Assembly: GCF_008107685.1 (NCBI RefSeq)
Contig: NZ_VIRF01000089.1
Coordinates: forward strand, 62,001 to 126,000
DNA: 64,000 bases
DNA from: Novosphingobium sp. BW1
Lineage (GTDB): Bacteria > Pseudomonadota > Alphaproteobacteria > Sphingomonadales > Sphingomonadaceae
Reading direction: 5' to 3'
Position 1 is the stretch's first letter. Each line of letters starts with the position of its first letter. Of this stretch, positions 41,841-48,778 are shown in pieces. The position numbers were made by a program, and so were the translations under genes. The notes beneath the pieces are model-generated. The model saw nothing but the letters and a program-made list of their open reading frames with translations, was not told where the DNA came from and did no database searches.

Positions 41841-42314
41841 TTATAGTTGGCCGGTCTGCGCCGCGCGGACGAGGCGGGTGACTACCTGGTCGAGCGCGGA
41901 AAGGTAGCGCGAGCGGTCCTGCTTGGAAAAGGGCGGTGGCCCTCCGATCTGATCCCCCCCGGCGCGAAGGTCGGCCATGATCGCGCGGGTGGCGATGGCG
42001 CCTCCGATGGAGGCCGGGGTGAAGGGCTTGCCGTTGGGCGCCAGCACCTCGGAGCCCGCCTTGAGGCACCTATCCGCCAGCAGGATGTCGGCGGTGATGA
42101 CGATCGAGCCCTTGTCGCAGTTCTCGGCAATCCAGTCATCGGCCGCATCGAAGGCATCGCTCACGATCTGGCGTGAGATGAGGGGGCTTTGCGGAATGCG
42201 GATGATCTGGTTCGAAACGACGACGACCGGCACCTTGTAGCGGGCCGAAACCTTGTAGGTCTCTTCCTTTACCGGGCAGGCGTCGGCGTCGATCAGGATC
42301 CGGATCTGGGGCAA
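41841..42314 (-). CDS. DUF188 (YaiI/YqxD) family protein
   Basis: 157-residue protein. The N-terminus IRILIDADACPVKEETYKVS (the DADACP signature) and ADDWIAENCDKGSIVITADILLADRC match DUF188, a PIN-like fold with conserved acidic residues; GGPPPFSKQDRSRYLSALD is the conserved C-terminal end. Function is unknown, with nuclease activity predicted for the fold. It begins 4 bases after the aroC stop, so it is likely the second gene of that operon. Confidence 0.92.
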   Translation of the reverse strand: MPQIRILIDADACPVKEETYKVSARYKVPVVVVSNQIIRIPQSPLISRQIVSDAFDAADDWIAENCDKGSIVITADILLADRCLKAGSEVLAPNGKPFTPASIGGAIATRAIMADLRAGGDQIGGPPPFSKQDRSRYLSALDQVVTRLVRAAQTGQL

Positions 42315-42318
42315 GTCG

Positions 42319-43431
42319 TCAGCCGCACTGCCCGCGCTGGAGCAGCTTGTGGTCGGCCAGCACCAGCGCCATCATCGCTTCGACTACGGGCACGCCACGG
42401 ATGCCCACGCACGGGTCATGGCGGCCCTTGGTGAACAGTTCCATCGCCTCGCGCTCGCCCTTGTCGTTGGGGCGGGTGACGGTGGGCTGGGGGGTGAGGA
42501 TCGAGCTGGTCGGCTTGAAAGCGACGCGGCAGGTGACCGGCTGGCCGGTCGAGATGCCGCCCGCGATGCCGCCTGCATGGTTTGCAAGGAACTCGGGCGC
42601 GCCGTCGGGGCCGGTCTCGGTGTTCGGGCGCATCGGGTCGGCGTTGCCTTCTCCAGTCAGACGCGCGGCGGCAAAGCCATCGCCGATCTCCACACCCTTC
42701 ACTGCGTTGATGCCCATCATCGCGGCGGCAAGGTCGGCATCGAGCTTGCCGTAGAGCGGGGCGCCCCAGCCTGCGGGCACGCCGCTGGCGTAGCATTCAA
42801 CCACCGCACCAACCGACGATCCGCTCTTGCGGGCATCATCGACGATCGCTTCCCAGCGCTTCGCGGCGGCCGGGTCCGGGCAGAAGAAGGGGTTGTGGCC
42901 GATTTCTTCCAGGTCGAAGTTCGCCGGGTCGATGAGGTCGCCGCCGATCTCCGAGACATAGGCGACGATAGTGACTTCGGGAATGACGAGGCGGGCGACC
43001 GCACCGGCCGCCACGCGGCTGGCGGTCTCGCGCGCCGAGGAACGTCCGCCGCCCCGATAGTCGCGAAAGCCGTACTTGGCGTCATAGGCGTAGTCTGCGT
43101 GGCCCGGGCGATAGGCGCGGGCCACGTCCGAATAGTCCTTCGAGCGCTGGTCCATGTTCTCGATCATCAGGCTGATCGGGGTGCCGGTGGTGCGCTGCAC
43201 GCCGTCCGGTGCTTCGAACACGCCCGAGAGAATGCGGACCGCGTCCGGTTCCTTCCGCTGCGTGGTGAACTTGCTCGTACCCGGGCGGCGCGCGTCGAGG
43301 AAGGGCTGCACCACGCTTTCGTCGAGCGCGAGGCCCGGGGGGCACCCGTCGACAACGGCGCCGATGGCGGGCCCGTGGCTTTCGCCCCAGGTGGTGAATC
43401 GGAACAGGCGGCCAAACGTGTTTACGGACAT
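42319..43431 (-). CDS. aroC: Chorismate synthase
   Basis: 370-residue FMN-dependent enzyme making chorismate from EPSP, the last shikimate-pathway step. Signatures: GRLFRFTTWGESHGPAIGAVVDG (residues 6-28; signature 1), the region YRPGHADYAYDAKYGFRDYRGGGRSSARETASR is present in two adjoining parts (signature 2), and RHDPCVGIRGVPVVEAM near the C-terminus (signature 3). ATG 43431 gives MSVNTFG; seven extra in-frame residues upstream are not conserved. It is upstream of DUF188 and divergent from the ABM gene. Confidence 0.97.
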   Translation of the reverse strand: MSVNTFGRLFRFTTWGESHGPAIGAVVDGCPPGLALDESVVQPFLDARRPGTSKFTTQRKEPDAVRILSGVFEAPDGVQRTTGTPISLMIENMDQRSKDYSDVARAYRPGHADYAYDAKYGFRDYRGGGRSSARETASRVAAGAVARLVIPEVTIVAYVSEIGGDLIDPANFDLEEIGHNPFFCPDPAAAKRWEAIVDDARKSGSSVGAVVECYASGVPAGWGAPLYGKLDADLAAAMMGINAVKGVEIGDGFAAARLTGEGNADPMRPNTETGPDGAPEFLANHAGGIAGGISTGQPVTCRVAFKPTSSILTPQPTVTRPNDKGEREAMELFTKGRHDPCVGIRGVPVVEAMMALVLADHKLLQRGQCG

Positions 43432-43514
43432 AGCGGGCGCTTTGTCGCGCAACGCATCGTTTGTCCAGTATTAGCGCTTGCATACGATTGTTGCGGGCCC
43501 CATCTCGGGCCGCG

Positions 43515-43832
43515 ATGTTTCTCGTCGTCTTCCGCAACCGCAAACGCGCCGATATCGACGGTGCGGCCTACGCGCGCGATGCCGCCGCGATGGAGGACCT
43601 TGCGCGCCGTCAACCCGGCTTCCTCGCTTTCAAGAGTTACACCGCGCAGGACGGGGAGGTCGTTGCCCTCTCCGAATGGGCGGACGAAGCGGCTGCACGC
43701 GCCTGGGGCCGGCAGGCCGAACATGCACGCGTGCAGGGCGAAGGACGCCATCGTTACTATCAGAGCTATACCCTCTTCGCGTGCGATTCGCCGCGGATCC
43801 ATGAATTTGAGAACAAGGAGGCCTCTTCGTGA
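43515..43832 (+). CDS. Antibiotic biosynthesis monooxygenase (ABM) domain protein
   Basis: 105 residues; ferredoxin-like ABM fold: FLVVFRNRKRADIDGAAYARDAAAMEDLARRQ in two blocks, PGFLAFKSYTAQDGEVVALSEW (central strands), and HARVQGEGRHRYYQSYTLF. Members are small dimeric monooxygenases or heme-degrading-like proteins; this one is of the YqjZ-type general group and has no assigned substrate. The GTG of arsC overlaps its stop, so the two are co-translated. Confidence 0.85.
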   Translation: MFLVVFRNRKRADIDGAAYARDAAAMEDLARRQPGFLAFKSYTAQDGEVVALSEWADEAAARAWGRQAEHARVQGEGRHRYYQSYTLFACDSPRIHEFENKEASS

Positions 43833-44176
43833 GCCTTGAAGTCTACGGCATTCCCAACTGCGACACCGTGAAGAAAGCCCGCAAGTGGCTTGAGGCTCGG
43901 GACATCGAATACACCTTCCACGACTACAAGAAGGAAGGCGCGGATCCGCAGAAGCTGGCAGCCTGGGTCGAGGCCGAGGGCGTGGAGACGGTCCTCAACA
44001 AGCGGGGTACCACCTTCCGCAAGCTGTCGGATGAGGACAAGGCCGACATTGATGCGGCCAAGGCGGTGCGGATCATGGCGGAGCACACTAGCACCATCAA
44101 GCGCCCGGTCGTCGAGCACTCCAAGGGTATTCTGGTCGGCTTCAACCAGATGCAATGGGAAGCCGTTCTGAAGTGA
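43829..44176 (+). CDS. ArsC/Spx-family reductase (YffB-like)
   Basis: 115 residues from GTG 43829 with AAGGAGG seven bases upstream. Thioredoxin-like fold: YGIPNCDTVKKARKWLE with a single Cys at residue 10, a YffB-type signature, KRGTTFRKLSDEDK, and TSTIKRPVVEHSKGILVGF. Proteins of this subgroup are glutathione-dependent thiol reductases by similarity; true arsenate reductase activity is not established, and no ars genes are near. It is followed by repeat copy B. Confidence 0.9.
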   Translation: MSLEVYGIPNCDTVKKARKWLEARDIEYTFHDYKKEGADPQKLAAWVEAEGVETVLNKRGTTFRKLSDEDKADIDAAKAVRIMAEHTSTIKRPVVEHSKGILVGFNQMQWEAVLK

Positions 44177-44206
44177 ATGAAGTTTACCAGTCGGAAGGAT
44201 TAAGAT

Positions 44207-44302
44207 CCGAGGGCCAGCGCCCTCGGGCGCACCAGTGTCGCGCTGCAGTGGTCGAGAAAGGTAAAGTCGCCGATTGCGGGGGCAAGGGGCGATGGCTCCT
44301 TG
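44207..44302 (+). repeat. Structured intergenic repeat, copy B, with terminator
   Basis: 96-base copy. The first hairpin is a perfect 8-bp stem (CCGAGGGC, CAGC, GCCCTCGG; 44207-44226). The second (CAAGGGG/CTCCTTG, 44283-44302) keeps pairing through one G.U wobble relative to copy A. The conserved GTCGCCGATTGCGGGGGCAAGG block precedes it in two pieces. A U-rich run (CCTTTTTTCTG) follows at once, so this copy has all the parts of a rho-independent terminator for arsC. The middle is about 16 bases shorter than in A and C. Confidence 0.8.
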
Positions 44303-44327
44303 AAAATCCTTTTTTCTGTTGGCTTTT

Positions 44328-45536
44328 TCAGCTTTCTACCGAAGTCCCGAACAGCGCAGCGGCAAGGCCAAGCACAGTCAACGCTCCGAACCCGGCAACG
44401 CGCAAAGGCCCAGCATCCGCCGTGCGCGAGCGGATCGCGGCGAGCGCGGACTGGATGGCATAGTAGAAGGCAAAGGCGCGGCTGGCGAAGCTGACGATCT
44501 CGAAGACATCGGCCAGCCAGGTGAGGGCGATGCCCGCCGCGATCAGCAGGACATAGGTCGGCTTCATGCCAAAGCGCTGGTGTGTGAGTTCGCTGACAAG
44601 CCCGCCTGAGCCGTTGGTGTCGGCCACCGCAGCGCTGAACTGGGCGCTGAGCGCTGCGAGGATGAGCAGCGGCCCCAGAATTGCCGAGACGGTGCGCATC
44701 ATGTCGATGATCGCGGTTTCACTGAGTTCGAAGCTGCCACTGCGAAAGCTGATGGCCAGGAGCACGACGTAGGCCATGTAGATGGCGCTGGCGATCCATT
44801 GGGCCAGCTTCATCGAACGCTGGCGCTCGGCTGCGGTATAGTGATCGCCGAGGTAGCGCGAGGTCTCGAAGCCCTGCACCGTAACGATGAGGCCGAACAT
44901 TAGCTGCAGGGCGGGCCAGGGCGAGAGCGTCATGCCGCTGCGCATGACCGTGCCAGTCTCCCATTCGATCCCGGCGTGGACCGCCAGCGCACCGATAAGG
45001 GCGGCGATAATGATGAGCTTGACCGACACGGTTAGCTGTTCGAGCCGCTCGAGAAGAGAGAAGCCCTTGGTGAGGCCCGCCACCAGGATCAATGCATAGG
45101 CCCCCGTGGTGATGAGCCGCGCGAGCGTGTCGGAAGGGGCGCCGAAGATGCGTGCGGCAAAGACACCGAACAGGTTGAGGTAGTAGGCGACCGAGATCAC
45201 ATAGGCGGCCGCGAGTGCCCAGCTGGAAATGCGCTCCAGCCCATTCGAGAGCCGCGTCTCGTGCGCGCCATCCTCTAGCCGGGCGATGTTGGTGCGGATC
45301 GCGGCGCCAAAAAGGTAGCCGGCAAGGCACAGAAGCGCCATCGCAGCGATGCCCCAAGTGCCGAAGCTGTCGGTCAGGATCGGCCCGAGGATCAGGAACC
45401 CGCTGCCGATGATCGAGGCCAGCGGGGTGATCCCGGCGCGCCACAGCCGGGCGCGCGACAGGCGCGGCCAGGCGAGCAGCGCAGCGGTGCCGAGCCCCGC
45501 AAGCGCGAGGGCGATCTCGATGCCAAGCTGGCCCAT
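44328..45536 (-). CDS. Polytopic membrane protein, putative APC-type permease
   Basis: 402 residues from ATG 45536 with about 11 hydrophobic helices. The first conserved-looking helix, GITPLASIIGSGFLILGPIL, has the small-residue break typical of helix 1 in APC/LeuT-fold transporters, and QLMFGLIVTVQGFETSRYLGD resembles helix 6 with an unwound centre. No family can be named with certainty and the substrate is unknown. It is 11 bases downstream of ubiG and reads toward repeat copy B. Confidence 0.65.
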   Translation of the reverse strand: MGQLGIEIALALAGLGTAALLAWPRLSRARLWRAGITPLASIIGSGFLILGPILTDSFGTWGIAAMALLCLAGYLFGAAIRTNIARLEDGAHETRLSNGLERISSWALAAAYVISVAYYLNLFGVFAARIFGAPSDTLARLITTGAYALILVAGLTKGFSLLERLEQLTVSVKLIIIAALIGALAVHAGIEWETGTVMRSGMTLSPWPALQLMFGLIVTVQGFETSRYLGDHYTAAERQRSMKLAQWIASAIYMAYVVLLAISFRSGSFELSETAIIDMMRTVSAILGPLLILAALSAQFSAAVADTNGSGGLVSELTHQRFGMKPTYVLLIAAGIALTWLADVFEIVSFASRAFAFYYAIQSALAAIRSRTADAGPLRVAGFGALTVLGLAAALFGTSVES

Positions 45537-45547
45537 GGGTGCCGGGT

Positions 45548-46333
45548 TCAACCCTCGGGTACGCCCGCGCGGCGCGCGGTGACGATGAAGTTGAGCGAGA
45601 GATCCTCGGAGAGATGGAGCCCGCGCGCCGGTGACCATGAGATTCCGGTGGGCTCGCCCAGTTCGAGGCCCGCCTCTTGGGCAAGCTCGGTCAGTTCCTC
45701 GAAAGTCGGAAAGGCCGACCAGTCGTGCGTGCCGCGCGGGACCATGCCAAGCCGCTCGGCACCCTCGACCAGCAGAAGGCGCGAGAGCGCGCTGCGGTTG
45801 GGGGCCGAAAGGATCATCAGGCCGTCCTCGGCAAGGGTGGTGGCAAGCCCATTTAGGAAGGCAGCCTTGTCGGCAACGTGCTCGATCACTTCGAGCGAGC
45901 AGACAAGGTCGTAGCCAGCAAGGCCCAGGCCGGAGAGCTCTCCGCAGCGGTAGTCGATGGCAAGGCCCGAAGCCTCGGCGTGGGCGGAGGCGGCCGCGAT
46001 ATTCTCGGGCGCGGCGTCGACGCCAGTGACCTCGCCGCCAAGGCGCGCGAGTGGCTCGCACAGCAGGCCCGCTCCGCATCCAGCGTCGAGCACGCGGCGT
46101 CCGGTCAGAGGCTTGAGCGCGCGCGAATCACCTCCGAAATGCGCATCGATCGCCTTGCGGATGAAGCCTAGGCGCACCGGATTGAGCTTGTGCAACATGG
46201 CTGAGGACCCCTTGGGATCCCACCATTCCGCCGCCATGGCGCCGAAGTGGGCGGCTTCCTCGGGGCGGATCGTGGCCGGGGTGGTCGCGTCCGGCTTTGC
46301 CTGCTCGGACGCACGGGGAGTTGCATTGTTCAT
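45548..46333 (-). CDS. ubiG: Ubiquinone O-methyltransferase
   Basis: 261-residue SAM-dependent O-methyltransferase acting twice in ubiquinone synthesis. Family marks: EAAHFGAMAAEWWDPKGSSAMLHKLNPVRLGFI in two blocks (the AxxWWDpxG and LHxLNPxR signatures), SAM motif I VLDAGCGAGLLCEPLARLG (about residues 81-99), CSLEVIEHVAD, and GTHDWSAFPTFEEL. A Thr/Pro-rich N-terminal 20 residues are unconserved. It is divergent from lysC. Confidence 0.95.
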   Translation of the reverse strand: MNNATPRASEQAKPDATTPATIRPEEAAHFGAMAAEWWDPKGSSAMLHKLNPVRLGFIRKAIDAHFGGDSRALKPLTGRRVLDAGCGAGLLCEPLARLGGEVTGVDAAPENIAAASAHAEASGLAIDYRCGELSGLGLAGYDLVCSLEVIEHVADKAAFLNGLATTLAEDGLMILSAPNRSALSRLLLVEGAERLGMVPRGTHDWSAFPTFEELTELAQEAGLELGEPTGISWSPARGLHLSEDLSLNFIVTARRAGVPEG

Positions 46334-46437
46334 AAGACCCCCCTAACAGCGCGCCCGAACCTTATCCATATTGCGCGTCGATTGAAATTTTCGCAAACCG
46401 CCGCGCGATCCCCTTTTTTGACGGGAGCACTGACACC

Positions 46438-47697
46438 TTGGCCCGTATCGTGATGAAATTCGGCGGCACCTCCATGGCTGGGACCGAGCGAATCCGGCGC
46501 GTGGCGGGTATTGTCAAACGCCAGCAGGAAGCCGGACACGAAGTGGCCGTGGTTGTCTCTGCCATGGCGGGCGAGACCGACCGGCTGGTGAACTTCTGCC
46601 GCGAAGCCAACGCGCTTTATGATCCGGCCGAGTACGACGTGGTCGTTTCCTCCGGCGAGCAGGTGACTTCGGGTCTCCTCGCGCTGACGCTGCAGTCGAT
46701 GGGCTGCAAGGCGCGTTCGTGGCTGGGCTGGCAGGCGCCGATCAAAACCGACGATGCCCACGCCAAGGCCCGCATTGAGGACATCGACCCCGAAGGTGTG
46801 CTCGCCTCGATGGCCTCGGGCGAGATTGCCGTATTTCCCGGCTTCCAGGGCGTTTCCCCCGATGGGCGCGTGACCACGCTTGGCCGCGGGGGCTCGGACA
46901 CCTCGGCGGTGGCGGTTGCGGCGGCGATTGGCGCGGATCGCTGCGATATCTACACCGACGTTGACGGCGTCTACACCACCGACCCGCGCATCGTTGCCAA
47001 GGCCCAGAAGCTGCCGCTCGTGACCTACGAGGAAATGCTTGAACTCGCCTCTGTCGGCTCGAAGGTGCTGCAGACCCGCTCGGTCTCGCTCGCCATGAAA
47101 GAAAACGTGCGCGTGCAGGTGCTCTCCTCGTTCATCGACGAGAACGCCCCCTCGGCGGACGACCTGCCCGGCACGATGATTGTCAGCGATGAAGAATTGG
47201 AAGAAAGCGACATGGAACGCCAGCTGATCACCGGTATCGCCGCCGACAAGAACGAGGCGAAGGTCACCCTTACCCGCGTGCCCGACCGTCCGGGCGCGGT
47301 GGCCTCGATCTTCACCCCGCTTGCCGAGGCGAACATCAACGTCGACATGATCATCCAGAACGTGGCGAAGGAAAAGGGCGAGACCGACGTCACCTTCACC
47401 GCGCCGATGGCCGATCTCGCGCGTACGCTGGCCATGCTCGAAGAGCGCAAGGAGCAGATCGGCTTCTACCGCCTGATCTCGAACGACAGCGTCGCCAAGA
47501 TCTCGGTCGTGGGCGTGGGCATGCGCAGCCATGCAGGCGTTGCGGCGACCATGTTCAAGACCCTGGCTGACCGGGGCATCAACATCCAGGCGATCACCAC
47601 GAGCGAGATCAAGGTCTCGGTGCTGATCGACGCTGACGAAACCGAACTGGCCGTGCGCGTGCTGCACTCGGCCTACGGGCTCGACGCCAAGGGCTGA
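46438..47697 (+). CDS. lysC: Aspartate kinase
   Basis: 419-residue aspartokinase, first step of the lysine, threonine and methionine family. Kinase domain: IVMKFGGTSMAGTERIRRVA (KFGGTS), VVSSGEQVTSGLLAL, GRGGSDTSAVAVAAAIGADRCDIYTDVDG in two blocks. Two C-terminal ACT domains (from about residue 262 and 340) provide amino-acid feedback; VTLTRVPDRPGAVASIF and KISVVGVGMRSHAGVAATMF mark them. Start is TTG 46438 (GGGAG 10 bases upstream); the next in-frame ATG (46453) would remove part of the conserved N-terminus. It is divergent from ubiG. Confidence 0.96.
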   Translation: MARIVMKFGGTSMAGTERIRRVAGIVKRQQEAGHEVAVVVSAMAGETDRLVNFCREANALYDPAEYDVVVSSGEQVTSGLLALTLQSMGCKARSWLGWQAPIKTDDAHAKARIEDIDPEGVLASMASGEIAVFPGFQGVSPDGRVTTLGRGGSDTSAVAVAAAIGADRCDIYTDVDGVYTTDPRIVAKAQKLPLVTYEEMLELASVGSKVLQTRSVSLAMKENVRVQVLSSFIDENAPSADDLPGTMIVSDEELEESDMERQLITGIAADKNEAKVTLTRVPDRPGAVASIFTPLAEANINVDMIIQNVAKEKGETDVTFTAPMADLARTLAMLEERKEQIGFYRLISNDSVAKISVVGVGMRSHAGVAATMFKTLADRGINIQAITTSEIKVSVLIDADETELAVRVLHSAYGLDAKG

Positions 47698-47741
47698 TCT
47701 CGGGGCCTCCGGCTGCGACCGGAGTGGCATCGCATTTCAAG

Positions 47742-47779
47742 CGGCTCGGAAAAACCCTTGAAGGGGATTTTCCGAGCCG
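47742..47779 (+). terminator. Bidirectional terminator after lysC
   Basis: CGGCTCGGAAAA (47742-47753) and TTTTCCGAGCCG (47768-47779) form a 12-bp stem, extended inward by CCC/GGG. It lies between lysC and the converging DUF2239 gene, and A/T at the stem top gives U-rich ends on both strands. Confidence 0.8.
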
Positions 47780-47793
47780 TTGGCGTGTGAGCC

Positions 47794-48306
47794 TCAGGCA
47801 AAATCCTCCTCACAGACCTGGGCGAGAGCGACGAGGTAGGTGCGCACGTCCACCGGCCATCGCGCCAGGGCCTCGCCGAAGGCCCCCATGTCGCCTGAAA
47901 AAAGTTGGCGCGCCGCGTCCTCGAACCCCGGGTAGTCCCCGGCAAGGGCTGCCATCGCGCGGTAACAGCGTTCCTGCGCGGTGCGCAGGGCCGTGCGCCC
48001 GCAATCGGCCCACCGCGCCTCATCGACAAGTCGCCGGAGCGCCTGCGAAGCGCCGCCCGACTGGCGCGCAAGCCAGTCCCAGTGGCGCGGCAGCAGCGTA
48101 AATTCGCGGGAGGTGACGACCCAGTCGAGGCCGTCCGCGCTTGCGCGGTGGTTCCTGCTCCTCCGGGGGAGGGGGGGCGTATCGCGCCAATCGAGATCGA
48201 CCACCCGGCCGCTGGCATCCTCGAACACCAAGGCCCCGGTCGGATTGGCGCTAAGTTCGCGAACAAGCTCGGCGCGGGTGCCTGCGGCCAGCCGGCTCCT
48301 CTTCAC
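47794..48306 (-). CDS. DUF2239 family protein (N-terminus probably shortened)
   Basis: 170 residues from GTG 48306. DUF2239 pattern: RLAAGTRAELVRELSA, GALVFEDASGRVVDLDWR, WVVTSREFTLLPRHWDWLAR, SGGASQALRRLVDEAR, and AALAGDYPGFEDAARQLFSGD. Function is unknown. The usual N-terminal strand is expected just before residue 1, but no good start precedes it: the frame is open upstream into unrelated sequence. A coding-like remnant on the opposite strand begins immediately next to it, so this end may be damaged. Confidence 0.75.
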   Translation of the reverse strand: MKRSRLAAGTRAELVRELSANPTGALVFEDASGRVVDLDWRDTPPLPRRSRNHRASADGLDWVVTSREFTLLPRHWDWLARQSGGASQALRRLVDEARWADCGRTALRTAQERCYRAMAALAGDYPGFEDAARQLFSGDMGAFGEALARWPVDVRTYLVALAQVCEEDFA

Positions 48307-48778
48307 GCTGCACCAAGGGAAGAGGCTGCACCGCGGTCTGCAGGCAGCGTGGAACACAGCGGGGGAGGGCGGCCTTGCCTGGGATGAACGGGAAGAGCTG
48401 GACGGGGAAGAGCTTGGCCTTCCTGTCCCGCGCGTGCTCAAGGAGCGTCATCTGCACTGGCGGGAGAAGTTGGGTGCGACGCGCATCTGAGGGCAGTAGG
48501 TGGTGCACCCTGCCCAAGTGCGTGGGTTGCGACACAGTGGGCGTCATAGGTGCTTTTTTTTACGTCGATTTACCGCTACGCGGATAGTGTCGGGCTTGAG
48601 AATATATCGTGCCTGCCCGTGCAACCTAGTCTCTCGCGCAATAATAGGACGCGGCGCAGCGGTGTGAAAGAAATTGGGGCAGGGCGAGGCCGCCCACCCA
48701 TGCGAGAACATTGCGCCGGACGCATGAGAGGCGTCCTGACCCGCGCGTCGTTTGCAAAGCCTATCTGGAGTACATGAT
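48307..48778. other. Region between DUF2239 and the GH3 gene
   Basis: About 470 bases with no intact gene. The left third contains the coding-like remnant at 48326-48490. The rest (48491-48778) has a short hairpin near 48493-48510, a T8 run at 48553-48560, and the promoter region of the GH3 gene, which is less GC-rich around 48555-48660. I see nothing else. Confidence 0.5.
48326..48490 (+). pseudogene. Possible 3' remnant of an unidentified gene
   Basis: A frame of about 54 codons with no start codon that reads like protein: AAWNTAGEGGLAWDEREELD followed by GEELGLPVPRVLKERHLHWR and EKLGATRI, then TGA. Third positions are strongly G/C as in neighbouring genes. A short hairpin (GGGCAG...CTGCCC) follows the stop. 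No family is recognised. Chance in GC-rich DNA is the main alternative. Confidence 0.3.
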
